Shown piece by piece: positions 1 through 8,700 of a DNA stretch of 46,962 nucleotides. The DNA lies in NCBI GenBank assembly GCA_040390025.1, contig JAZJZD010000013.1, positions 1-46,962 of the forward strand. The letters are read 5' to 3'. The notes under the pieces are model-generated. The model saw nothing but the letters and a program-made list of their open reading frames with translations, searched no databases and had not been told where the DNA came from. The stretch's first letter is position 1; the number at the start of each line of letters is the position of its first letter. The DNA is from JAVHYG01 sp040390025 (GTDB taxonomy: Bacteria; Pseudomonadota; Gammaproteobacteria; Diplorickettsiales; Diplorickettsiaceae). Position numbers and translations under genes: made by a program.

Positions 1-148
1 ATTCGTTCCGAATGAGCATCCCAGAGCCAAAATGATAATTCAAATTATCATTAATGATGCAAATTTTGTCAAACTCATCCAATGATTGGATGAGAGTATC
101 TACTGCTTCTTCGATGGTTTGAGGTTTCTTTAAATCTTCAATATTCAT
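1..148 (-). CDS. Hypothetical protein, N-terminal part only (DUF6794-like)
   Basis: A minus-strand reading frame begins with ATG at 148 and runs off the left edge, giving 49 residues starting MNIEDLKKPQTIEEAVD and ending HFGSGMLIRNE. An AAGGA ribosome site lies about ten bases upstream of the ATG on the minus strand. The pattern of a short acidic helix followed by FGxGMxIRN resembles small bacterial proteins of the DUF6794 type, whose function is unknown. That resemblance is from memory and not tested. It is divergent from prmC, with a gap of about 75 bases that must hold both promoters. The C-terminus lies outside the window. Confidence 0.6.
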   Translation of the reverse strand, partial: MNIEDLKKPQTIEEAVDTLIQSLDEFDKICIINDNLNYHFGSGMLIRNE

Positions 149-223
149 TATTTTTGTTCCTTATTTTGTTTTTTGTTTCGTATATAAGGCGCAAGCAAAA
201 TCCTAGTTCTGAGTAGTGTTTAG

Positions 224-1066
224 ATGTTATTACAATCACTATGGCGTTGGGCTGTCAAACAATTAGTACCAGTTAGTACAACACCTAATTTAGATGCTGA
301 ACTTTTATTAGCCACTTATTTAGGACTTACGCGCGCGCAGCTTTATAGTCAGCCTCGTTCTGCAACATTATCCGCCCAACAACAACAGTTTATACAAGCG
401 TTGGTAGAGCGCCGCAAAGCCGGAGAACCCATAGCCTATTTGCTCGGACAGCAAGAGTTTTGGTCATTATTATTGGAAGTAAATCCTAGCGTGCTTATTC
501 CACGTCCGGAAACCGAATTATTAGTTGAACAAGTACTTGCAAATACGAGCAATGAAGAAAGAAGAGTAGCTGATTTAGGAACGGGTTCGGGTGCAATTGC
601 TTTAGCGTTAGCGACTGAAAGGCCTGCTTGGCAACTTGTTGCGACTGACTATTCGAATGATGCGTTGCAACTAGCCGAGCGGAATAGGCAGCGCTATAAC
701 ATAAAAAATATTGAATTGCGTCAGGGAGATTGGTGCAATGCTTTTTACAGAGGAGAATGTTTCGATGTAATCGTGAGTAATCCACCTTATCTTGCTAGTA
801 GCGATCCTCATTTTCAATCAGAATTGAGTTTATCTTTTGAACCAAAAAGTGCTTTAATTGCGGGTGAAAATGGCTTACAACACTTAGAAACAATCATTCG
901 TCAATCGCGTTGTTATCTTGTAGCTGGCGGGGTTTTATTTTTAGAACATGGCTACGAACAAGCGGCGCTTGTTAAGCAATTTTTTTTAAATTATGGGTAC
1001 CATACCCTATTACAACATAAAGATTTAGCCGGTCATAAACGAGTTACGAGTGGAAAATGGCATTAA
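224..1066 (+). CDS. prmC: Peptide chain release factor N5-glutamine methyltransferase PrmC
   Basis: PrmC (HemK) methylates the glutamine of the GGQ motif in release factors RF1 and RF2, using S-adenosylmethionine in the cytoplasm. The 280-residue product has the usual family length. It shows the SAM-binding glycine motif DLGTGSGAIALAL near residue 120 and the catalytic NPPY motif in VSNPPYLAS near residue 190. The N-terminal helical substrate domain, with a PRPETELLVEQ stretch before the SAM motif, is also typical. The ATG at 224 has only a weak ribosome site. In many gammaproteobacteria prmC follows prfA, but here the upstream gene is an unrelated divergent ORF. The C-terminus ends shortly after GHKRVTSGKW, as is common. 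Confidence 0.95.
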   Translation: MLLQSLWRWAVKQLVPVSTTPNLDAELLLATYLGLTRAQLYSQPRSATLSAQQQQFIQALVERRKAGEPIAYLLGQQEFWSLLLEVNPSVLIPRPETELLVEQVLANTSNEERRVADLGTGSGAIALALATERPAWQLVATDYSNDALQLAERNRQRYNIKNIELRQGDWCNAFYRGECFDVIVSNPPYLASSDPHFQSELSLSFEPKSALIAGENGLQHLETIIRQSRCYLVAGGVLFLEHGYEQAALVKQFFLNYGYHTLLQHKDLAGHKRVTSGKWH

Positions 1067-1226
1067 TTGAAAAAATGATCTATAAATCATTAATAAAAAG
1101 AAAATGTGTGGCATAGCTTTAAGAATTAGAAGTGATTGCCATGCGGAATTATTTTTGGTATAGATGTGTTTGGTTTTTTAAGAGTGCCAATTCCGGCAAA
1201 ATTGTAAATTCTCAAGGAGAACTTTT

Positions 1227-2213
1227 ATGGCAGTGAAGAAAACAGCTGCAGGTAAGCGACGTAAACGCCGCATTACTGCAAAGTCCGTGGTGACTGCACG
1301 TAAAAAAATTAAAAAGCCAAGAAAAAAAAGAGCGACAGCAAAAAGAGCTACCAAGACAGGTCGAAAACCTAAACCTAAAACTAAAGCAGGTGCAAAAAAA
1401 ACCACCACTAAACGTCGTCCCAAACGTATAAAGCGCAGAAAGACAAGAGCAAAAGTAGGAAAAGGGAAAACAGCGACACGTGGAAGAAAGCCTGGAAGAA
1501 AGGCTGCGGTAAAAAAAAAGCCTAGTAAAAGCAAAACCTCGAAAAAAACGTCGCCTTCGCGTGTTAAAGCCAATAGAAAACCTAGAGCTATAAAAAACAC
1601 AATAAGCAAAAGTTCAGAGGCGACGGAAGCTATTCGAGCAACCTCTAGAAAAAAACAAAGGCAAGTAAAGTCTGATTCCCAGGCGCTACCTATAAAACAA
1701 CAACCATCATTAGAAACTAAAATGGCAGAATCAAAAAAACCTAAAAAACGAGTAGAAAAACAAGTTTCCTTACCAGAAACAAGGCTAGAATCGGTAACAG
1801 AAATCGATTTAAATATAGCGCCTTATAAGGAACGGCCTGGGGAAGACTACATGAGTGCAGACCAACAATCGCACTTTCGTCGATTATTACTGCAACGAAA
1901 ACGCATGCTGTTGGAAGATATGGGACGAACAGTACATCATTTGCAAGATGAGGGCACTGCTTTGCCCGATATGAGTGATCGTGCGACTCAAGAAGAGGAA
2001 TTTAACTTAGAACTCCGAGCTCGCGACCGTGAGCGAAAATTAATCAAGAAAATTGAACATGCATTACAGCAGCTTGATGAAGGTCATTATGGCTACTGTG
2101 ATTCCTGTGGCGTTGAAATTGGTATTCGTCGCTTAGAAGCGCGACCAACGGCAGCCTTATGCATTGATTGTAAAACCTTGGATGAAATTAGAGAAAAGCA
2201 AATGGGCGGTTAG
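1227..2213 (+). CDS. dksA: DksA/TraR-type zinc-finger protein with a long histone-H1-like N-terminal extension
   Basis: DksA binds the secondary channel of RNA polymerase and, with ppGpp, adjusts transcription. Residues about 206 to 328 form a standard DksA domain. It has a coiled-coil region with the acidic DMSDRATQEEEF segment, then a C4 zinc finger with cysteines at about 291, 294, 312 and 315 (CDSC and CIDC). Unusually, about 195 residues precede it, and the first ~130 consist mostly of Lys, Arg, Ala, Thr and Pro, like eukaryotic H1 tails or bacterial AlgP/Hc1-type proteins. Typical DksA proteins are near 150 residues. The start is well supported by AAGGAGAACTTTT before the ATG. A nucleoid- or DNA-binding role for the tail is inference. 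The gene could be a paralogue rather than the sole DksA. Confidence 0.88.
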   Translation: MAVKKTAAGKRRKRRITAKSVVTARKKIKKPRKKRATAKRATKTGRKPKPKTKAGAKKTTTKRRPKRIKRRKTRAKVGKGKTATRGRKPGRKAAVKKKPSKSKTSKKTSPSRVKANRKPRAIKNTISKSSEATEAIRATSRKKQRQVKSDSQALPIKQQPSLETKMAESKKPKKRVEKQVSLPETRLESVTEIDLNIAPYKERPGEDYMSADQQSHFRRLLLQRKRMLLEDMGRTVHHLQDEGTALPDMSDRATQEEEFNLELRARDRERKLIKKIEHALQQLDEGHYGYCDSCGVEIGIRRLEARPTAALCIDCKTLDEIREKQMGG

Positions 2214-2227
2214 TTTTTATACCCAAG

Positions 2228-2247
2228 GGGCGGTAGAATACCCGCCC
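2228..2247 (+). other. GC-rich hairpin between the dksA-like gene and pncB
   Basis: GGGCGG (2228-2233) pairs with CCGCCC (2242-2247) around an eight-base loop. It sits in an unusually GC-rich patch just after the dksA-like stop and immediately before the pncB ribosome site. No U-tract follows the stem, so a classical terminator is unlikely. It could act as an attenuator or mRNA-stability element, which is inference. Confidence 0.3.
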
Positions 2248-2266
2248 GGCGGGGACTCTTTCATCT

Positions 2267-3751
2267 ATGTCGAATTCATTACACCAACTTTATAAATCTT
2301 CTCTCGTTTTATTAACTGATTTTTATCAACTGACAATGGCTTATGGCTATTGGAAGAATAAGATTCATGAACGAGAAGCGGTTTTTTATCATAGTATTCG
2401 TAAAGCTCCTTTTAAAGGTGGATATGCAATTTGTGCAGGATTAGGCACGCTGATTGAATTTCTGGAGGGTTTCGGGTTTTCTAAAGAAGACATTGATTAC
2501 CTTTCTGAATTAAGGGATAGTCAAGGTAAAGTTTTATTCCATAAAGATTTTTTAGATTATTTAAGCCACCTTAAATTTAGTTGCGATATCGATGCGATAG
2601 AAGAAGGTTCTGTCGTTTTTCCGCATGAACCTTTAGTACGTGTTAAAGGACCTCTTTTACAATGTCAGTTGCTTGAGAGTATCCTACTAAACATCATAAA
2701 TTTTCAAACCTTAATAGCAACCAGCGCCGCACGAATTGTCCAAGCAACGCGTGAAGAACCTGTGCTTGAATTTGGTTTGCGTAGAGCACAGGGATTTGAT
2801 GGTGGATTAATGGCAAGTCGTGCGGCGTATATTGGCGGATGTGTTGCTACCTCGAATGTGTTAGCCGGAAAATTATTCGGTATTCCCGTACGCGGTACGC
2901 ATGCGCATAGTTGGGTTTTATGTTTTAATTCTGAATTAGATGCATTTCGCGCTTACGCAAAAGCGATGCCTGATCGCTGTATTTTTTTAGTAGATACGTA
3001 TAACACCCTACAAGGTGTAGAAAATGCTATAAAGATTGCTGATGAATTAAAGCCAGAAGGATTTCAGTTAGCTGGGATTCGTTTAGACTCCGGTGATTTA
3101 GCGTATTTAAGTAAAGAAGCTCGAAAGCGTTTAGATGCAGCGGGTTACAAGGATGCTTGTATTGTCGGTAGTAATGATCTTAATCCGTTGGTTATCACTA
3201 GCTTAAAAGAACAAGAAGCTAAAATAAATGTGTGGGGCGTTGGCACACGGTTAATTACGGCATTTGAGCAGCCGGCTTTAGATGGAGTCTATAAACTCAG
3301 TGCGATTCGATCTTTGCAGGGTGAATGGGAATATAAAGTAAAGCTGTCGGAACAAACGATTAAAATCTCAACGCCGGGAATTTTAGCTGCCCGTCGTTTT
3401 TATTTTGACAGCAATTATGAGCATGCTATGGCGGATGCTATTTACGATGAACTGTTAGGTATTCCCGAAGAATGTACCATTATTGATCCGGCAGATGCGA
3501 CGAGGCGTCGACTATTTGCTCCGGGGACGCCTTATCGTGAGTTACTGCAGCCTATATTTAGGAAAGGTCAATTGCTTTATAAAAGACCTTTATTACAAGA
3601 AATCCAGAAAAAAACACAAGAGGAACTAAAACAATTTGATGAAAGTATTCGCCGAATTTTAAACCCCCATGTTTATCCAGCCGGGTTAGAAAAAAATCTC
3701 TATCAATCAAAACAGGAACTTATTTTAAAAGCCAAAGGTCTTTTAAAATAG
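2267..3751 (+). CDS. pncB: Nicotinate phosphoribosyltransferase
   Basis: This enzyme joins nicotinate to PRPP to make nicotinate mononucleotide, the entry step of the Preiss-Handler NAD salvage route. The 494-residue protein begins with a family-typical segment (LLTDFYQLTMAYGYWK near residue 15). It contains the phosphate- and substrate-binding segments FGLRRAQGFDGG, GTHAHSWV and IRLDSGDLAYLS, followed by GSNDLNP and WGVGTRL. Its length fits the longer NAPRTase class. A GGGGA ribosome site precedes the ATG by about ten bases. It lies 53 bases downstream of the dksA-like gene on the same strand. pncA lies nearby, so nicotinamide to nicotinate to NaMN can be completed from this locus. Confidence 0.95.
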   Translation: MSNSLHQLYKSSLVLLTDFYQLTMAYGYWKNKIHEREAVFYHSIRKAPFKGGYAICAGLGTLIEFLEGFGFSKEDIDYLSELRDSQGKVLFHKDFLDYLSHLKFSCDIDAIEEGSVVFPHEPLVRVKGPLLQCQLLESILLNIINFQTLIATSAARIVQATREEPVLEFGLRRAQGFDGGLMASRAAYIGGCVATSNVLAGKLFGIPVRGTHAHSWVLCFNSELDAFRAYAKAMPDRCIFLVDTYNTLQGVENAIKIADELKPEGFQLAGIRLDSGDLAYLSKEARKRLDAAGYKDACIVGSNDLNPLVITSLKEQEAKINVWGVGTRLITAFEQPALDGVYKLSAIRSLQGEWEYKVKLSEQTIKISTPGILAARRFYFDSNYEHAMADAIYDELLGIPEECTIIDPADATRRRLFAPGTPYRELLQPIFRKGQLLYKRPLLQEIQKKTQEELKQFDESIRRILNPHVYPAGLEKNLYQSKQELILKAKGLLK

Positions 3752-3824
3752 TGCAAATAAATATTAGATCTCGAAAAAATATTTAAGGGCGTGTTAAAAA
3801 ACACGGGCCCGAGCAAGAAAATGG

Positions 3825-4772
3825 CTAAGCTTCTTCCTGTTCAAGTCCTTGTTTAGAAAGACTTAATATCTCTTGGATAGTTTTCTGATCTAACCCTTTA
3901 GAACGCATAACTTTTTCAATCGAGTTTACGGCCTTTTGAAAGCCTTGTTCTCGGCCTTGTTCCCGGCCTTGTTCCCGGCCTTCCTCTAAGCCTTGTCGTA
4001 GACCCTTTTCTCGGCCCAACCTTTCAAAACTCGTTATGTAACTCATATTTTTTTCCTCTTCTAATTCATGGACTTTAGACTTATATTCTAGCTCTAAATC
4101 TTCGGGTAATACTAATGCCCAGTCTATCACTTTGAGCAAATTTATTACATAATTTCGGTCATACCCTTTTTCATAGAGTGGGCGTGTCAAACTAAACTTC
4201 ATTTGACAGCGAGTTTCTAGATTCTTTTTTGTTTCTATAAAGGCCAAATGGACCAAAACCACTGTAGCAAAGGGGTTATTAGATTTGCTCAGTGCCTGTT
4301 TTTTATTTTGATAATCAAGTAATTTGTTGGTTTGAAAGTTAAAATTTATAACAGAAAAACCAAAAACTTCTTTTTGATAATTTTTTGGATGCCAGTTACG
4401 ATTATCATCCGTTAAAATAGCCAAAGTTAAAATAGATTGATCGCGCTTTGCGAAAAGCTTACAGTAGTATTGAAATAGGCGCTTAGAGAATGCCTCTTCT
4501 TTTTTACCTTGAATTTCGATATGGATCAATATAACTTCTTCTTGCCCCTCTAAGGTTTTAACTTTAAATAATTTATCAACAAATCGCTTTCCTATCATAG
4601 CATCCGTGGTGATAGCCTGAAGTTCTTTATCAAGAGTTTCATAGCCAGCAGCCCAATCAATCTTTTCTGCTATTTCAAGATAGAAAAGCTCCATAAACGC
4701 TTGAAAATAAGCATCTAGCATGTCCTTCCATGCAGAATCTTGGTTTGATCTTCGCGACTTTTTTCTAGACAT
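3825..4772 (-). CDS. Rpn family PD-(D/E)XK nuclease / transposase-like protein
   Basis: The 315-residue protein matches the Rpn (recombination-promoting nuclease) type, earlier called transposase_31 or PD-(D/E)XK family transposase. It starts with an Asp-Phe-rich segment (KDMLDAYFQAFMELFY). The putative nuclease core has acidic residues and the strand-like motif LIHIEIQGKKE near residue 100, matching the ExK element. The C-terminus holds the family-typical charged repeat; here EGREQGREQGREQG is encoded by a perfect 12-bp tandem DNA repeat near 3945-3990. Family members promote RecA-independent recombination and are often mobile and multicopy. It sits between pncB and pncA and is convergent with pncB. 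It appears full length, with no frameshift seen. Confidence 0.85.
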   Translation of the reverse strand: MSRKKSRRSNQDSAWKDMLDAYFQAFMELFYLEIAEKIDWAAGYETLDKELQAITTDAMIGKRFVDKLFKVKTLEGQEEVILIHIEIQGKKEEAFSKRLFQYYCKLFAKRDQSILTLAILTDDNRNWHPKNYQKEVFGFSVINFNFQTNKLLDYQNKKQALSKSNNPFATVVLVHLAFIETKKNLETRCQMKFSLTRPLYEKGYDRNYVINLLKVIDWALVLPEDLELEYKSKVHELEEEKNMSYITSFERLGREKGLRQGLEEGREQGREQGREQGFQKAVNSIEKVMRSKGLDQKTIQEILSLSKQGLEQEEA

Positions 4773-4962
4773 TTTTATTCTTCTTTCGTGTTATTCTTAA
4801 TAGTGGTAAGTCTAACTTATTAGCTATCTAAAAAGATATACATTTATCTTTTTGATTAAATTATTGAATTTTATTACCTCAACTTAATATTAGAAATTGA
4901 TATTAGAAAGCTTTTATAATTTTAAATAAGTTACAGGCTAAAAATTTTATTTGGGTATTTTT

Positions 4963-5598
4963 ATGAAAAAAGCACTGATTTTAGTGGACTTACAAAATGA
5001 TTTTATGCCGACAGGCGCTTTACCGGTACCGCAGGGTGATGAAGTGATTACGCCAGCAAATGCCTTACAAGATTATTTTGAATGTATTATAGCTACTCAA
5101 GATTGGCATCCTAGCAATCATGGCAGTTTTGCGGCGAATCATCCGAATAAATTACCAGGGGAATGCATTGAATTAGCGGGTCTGCCGCAAATTTTATGGT
5201 CAATTCATTGTGTGCAAGGAACAAAAGGTGCTGAGTTTGTAGCCACACTTAAGACGAACCGTATAACGAAGGTGTTTCAGAAAGGTTCTGATCCTACTAT
5301 GGATAGCTATAGTGCTTTTTTTGATAATGGCCATAGAAAATCAACGGGTTTGGGCGATTATTTAACGATTCATCAGATAAGTGATGTGTATATCATGGGG
5401 TTAGCACTCGATTATTGCGTTAAATATACGGTATTGGATGCATGTCCTAATTTTAAAACTTATCTTATTCAGGATGCTTGTCGAGGTGTTAATCTAAATA
5501 GTGAAGATAGTGCTATGGCTATTCAAGACATGCAAAAAGCCGGCGCCCATATTGTGCAAAGTACTGATGTTTTTAGAAGTTTTACTCCCATTCCCTAA
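4963..5598 (+). CDS. pncA: Nicotinamidase
   Basis: Nicotinamidase hydrolyses nicotinamide to nicotinate and ammonia, feeding PncB. The 211-residue protein has the catalytic triad pattern of the isochorismatase fold: Asp in LVDLQNDF, Lys in FQKGSDPTMDSYSAF, and Cys in LALDYCVKYT. It also carries the metal-site segment TQDWHPSNHGSF. I chose the ATG at 4963, which gives MKKALILVDLQNDF as in homologues, rather than an in-frame TTG at 4951. An AT-rich gap of about 190 bases after the divergent Rpn gene should hold its promoter. Its proximity to pncB suggests NAD salvage from host nicotinamide. Confidence 0.95.
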   Translation: MKKALILVDLQNDFMPTGALPVPQGDEVITPANALQDYFECIIATQDWHPSNHGSFAANHPNKLPGECIELAGLPQILWSIHCVQGTKGAEFVATLKTNRITKVFQKGSDPTMDSYSAFFDNGHRKSTGLGDYLTIHQISDVYIMGLALDYCVKYTVLDACPNFKTYLIQDACRGVNLNSEDSAMAIQDMQKAGAHIVQSTDVFRSFTPIP

Positions 5599-5759
5599 GT
5601 ATTTTTTCTATTCTTTTAAACGCTTTATTTCGTATTCCTAATTTCAAGAGTAAATAGATAAATGACTTAATCTTGATTTTGTTTGATATGGTGGTAATTT
5701 TTCTAGTAATTTGCGTAAAACATTAGGTAAATTAAGATAAAAAAAATAAGGAAGTTTTT

Positions 5760-8700
5760 ATGGCTAAGGATCCCATCCTAGCAGAAAAATTTTTTTCAAA
5801 CGATCCAGGAAATAACCAAGCGATAAAAAATGAAGAAACGCTGGATTTATTGATAAAACGTAAATTGTATCCAAATTTATCCGCGGATATGAATCCCGTT
5901 TATTATCAAGGTTCGCATGCATTATACGAATTAATTGCTTTTATTGATAAGCCGGAATATACGATACTCCAGCAAGAATTAGCACTTACCCTTGAAAAAA
6001 TTAAATCATGGGGAGAGCACCATGATATAGAAGGGACGGAGACCTTAATAACGTTTAAACAAAAATTAGTAACTCCTTCCGATAGCGTTACTTTGCTTTA
6101 CGCCGATGGGAAAAAATTTTTAGAAACAATAGCCGTATTATTGGAAGATGCACAGATCAGTTTGCAAAACCGAAAAACTATTCTTACCAACTTACTTGCT
6201 GATAAGGAATTAGAAAAATGTATTAATGGCTGTTATTCACGGATTGCAAACGCTGCGGCTCATTTACAAGAAAGTTTAGAGGGTAATCAGAACGTTCAAC
6301 ATTGGATTCGATCTTTTGTTACGGATAAGGCTCGCAAAGTGGCAACCCAACGTCCTTTTGCCATGCCGGACTCTTATCAGGGTTTGCTTTGTAAAGCGTC
6401 TGATTGCTCTGAACTTCAGCATGGTTTACATGCCAATAATTATTTAGCGCTAGAAGCTAAAAAGCATGGCTTCCCAATTGATAATGCGCTTGATCAAGGT
6501 GCTATTGAATTGGGTAGAGGAATAGCGAAAGACATTAAAGCAACGATCGTAGCGCGTTATATTACGCAGCTTGAAAAAGAGATAACTGCAAAAAATTTAG
6601 TTAATTTTCTGAGTGATAAACTACATGAAAATTTTCAGGATGTGATGTCGAGTGATTTAGATTATACCGACAAAATGGATAAAATCGTCAATAAACTCAA
6701 TATATTGGGTGAAGATCCTTGGTTTACATCGAAAAAGGTAGGACTTAACGAAATAATTTCTGAGGAGGGTCGTTTAAAAGCGAGTGAGTATTTAAAGATA
6801 ACCGTTACCGAACGTTTGATACAGCGAGGTTTATTGAATGCGGAGAGTATACAAACCTTAAAGTTAGGCAGTGAGGCTTTACCTTATCGGAGATTTTCTG
6901 CGGCAATAGAATTGACATGGTTTTTGGTTGATGGGGAAAGAAAGCCTTTTTTATCTATGTTTGAGGAAGAGCGTTTTTACGAACGTAACTATTTTCAACC
7001 AAAGTATAGTCGTATTGTCACATCAAACTCTTTTTCCTATAGTTCTTTTATTAGATCAACCGAAGACTTGTTACTTGTAGTAAAAAACAGTCCTAAAAAA
7101 GAGTTTGAATCTTTTTTAGTGTGGGTTTCTATGGGGCATGCTGTATCGCTTATTAAAACGAGTGATTCACCAAAGCTGTTTGTGGAATTGTTAAGTAGCT
7201 TAGCCGATAAAAATGAAAAAGCATTATTTCTACGTAGCTGTGGCGATCAATTTATTCATAATAGGTTGAGTGAAGGGATATTTAGAGCCGATTTTACCAT
7301 GCAATTTCCTGAATTAAAGCTGGACTATGTAACAGACAATTCTTATTTCGTTGCCAGGCAGGAGGGTTTAAGTATTACTAAAGCATTAATCACAGAACTT
7401 ATTGGAAGTGGGTTTATAAATTTTAATGGATTTAATTTTTATGAAGTCAGGCACTTAGCTTACTTAGATGGGATTAGTTTTTCTAAACTTAGTTTAAAAG
7501 ATGCTAGTTTTTTTCAGTCTATGAAGTTTGTGCTATTTGATGAGGCAGAACTTACAGGGACAAAATTTTGGCGGAGTTTAAGCTATGTATCGTTTGAAAA
7601 TACAGATTTAAGAAGCACTATGTTCTGGACATTAGTAGGTGCTAAATATTCATCGCTTTCCTTACAGGGTGCTTTATTGTCTACCCAATCCTTTAATAAC
7701 TTACGGTCTGCCCATGTTTTAGATTTCACCGGGGCAGATCTACGGGCGGTAGATTTTCAACAGCCGAATATCAAAAATCGTTTGCAAGATCTCGATTTTT
7801 CTAAAGCCAATTTAGCAGGCGTCGATCTCAGTAAATTCGATATGAAAAATTTAAAGTTATTGGGAGCTAACTTAGCGAACACTAATCTACGTGGTTCTGA
7901 TCTTTGTGTAACTGATATCAATGCTGAAACTAATTTTAAAAGGAGCCAGTTGTCTTTAGTTTCGTTGGTTGCTCTCTATGAGAAAGGTATTAAAATATTT
8001 GATAGATGTAAAATTGCCATTGATAGTAAAACGTATAAATATCCTGATCCGATAATTTTTCATGAAACAAGTTTTAAAAAAGCACACTTTATCGGTCCAG
8101 CATTTAAAGTCAATTTTATAGAATCAGATTTAACAGAAGCAATTTTTAGTCCAAGTGTTGCTTCTCTTGCTTTAGCAGATACCGAAGAGTCGGTAATGCA
8201 TCTTTCAATTCAAGCTAAAAAATCTTCTCTTGATAAAACTACATTTCGTAATGTTAAATTTTTTGAAGAAGTTGAATTTTCAGCGTCATCACTTAAAAAC
8301 ATCGTATTTAATCGGGTAGAAATGGATTCTGCACTATTATTTGTGTTTTATGAATTGGGAAATCGTAATTTTAAAGGTGTAAACGATTTAAAAGGTGAAA
8401 TTCCCAAAAAGTTACTGCCTTTTCCTGTATTGGATGCGGAGTTAAATAAGCAGACTTTCCTACATCTCTACCGGAAAGGACTACGAGATTTTAGAGGCAG
8501 TAATTTGAATAGCTTTTATTTGGGTCAGGTACTTATAGAACAAGTTATCTCTGAAATTGATCTCAAGCTAGAAGGCGCACTCTATAAACCTTTTGCTTTG
8601 GGATGCGGCCTACGTCAGAAAAGAGCAAGAGGGTTTACAAATACTGATGCAACTTGTGCTGTTTATTTTCTTTTTCAAAGTAAAAAAAATGTAGACAAAA

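Noticed and set aside
1178..1609. Minus-strand ORF of 143 codons rich in Phe, Leu and Val
   Set aside because: It is the antisense shadow of the Lys/Arg-rich tail of the dksA-like gene; poly-Lys codons give poly-Phe/Leu on the other strand. It has no family match.
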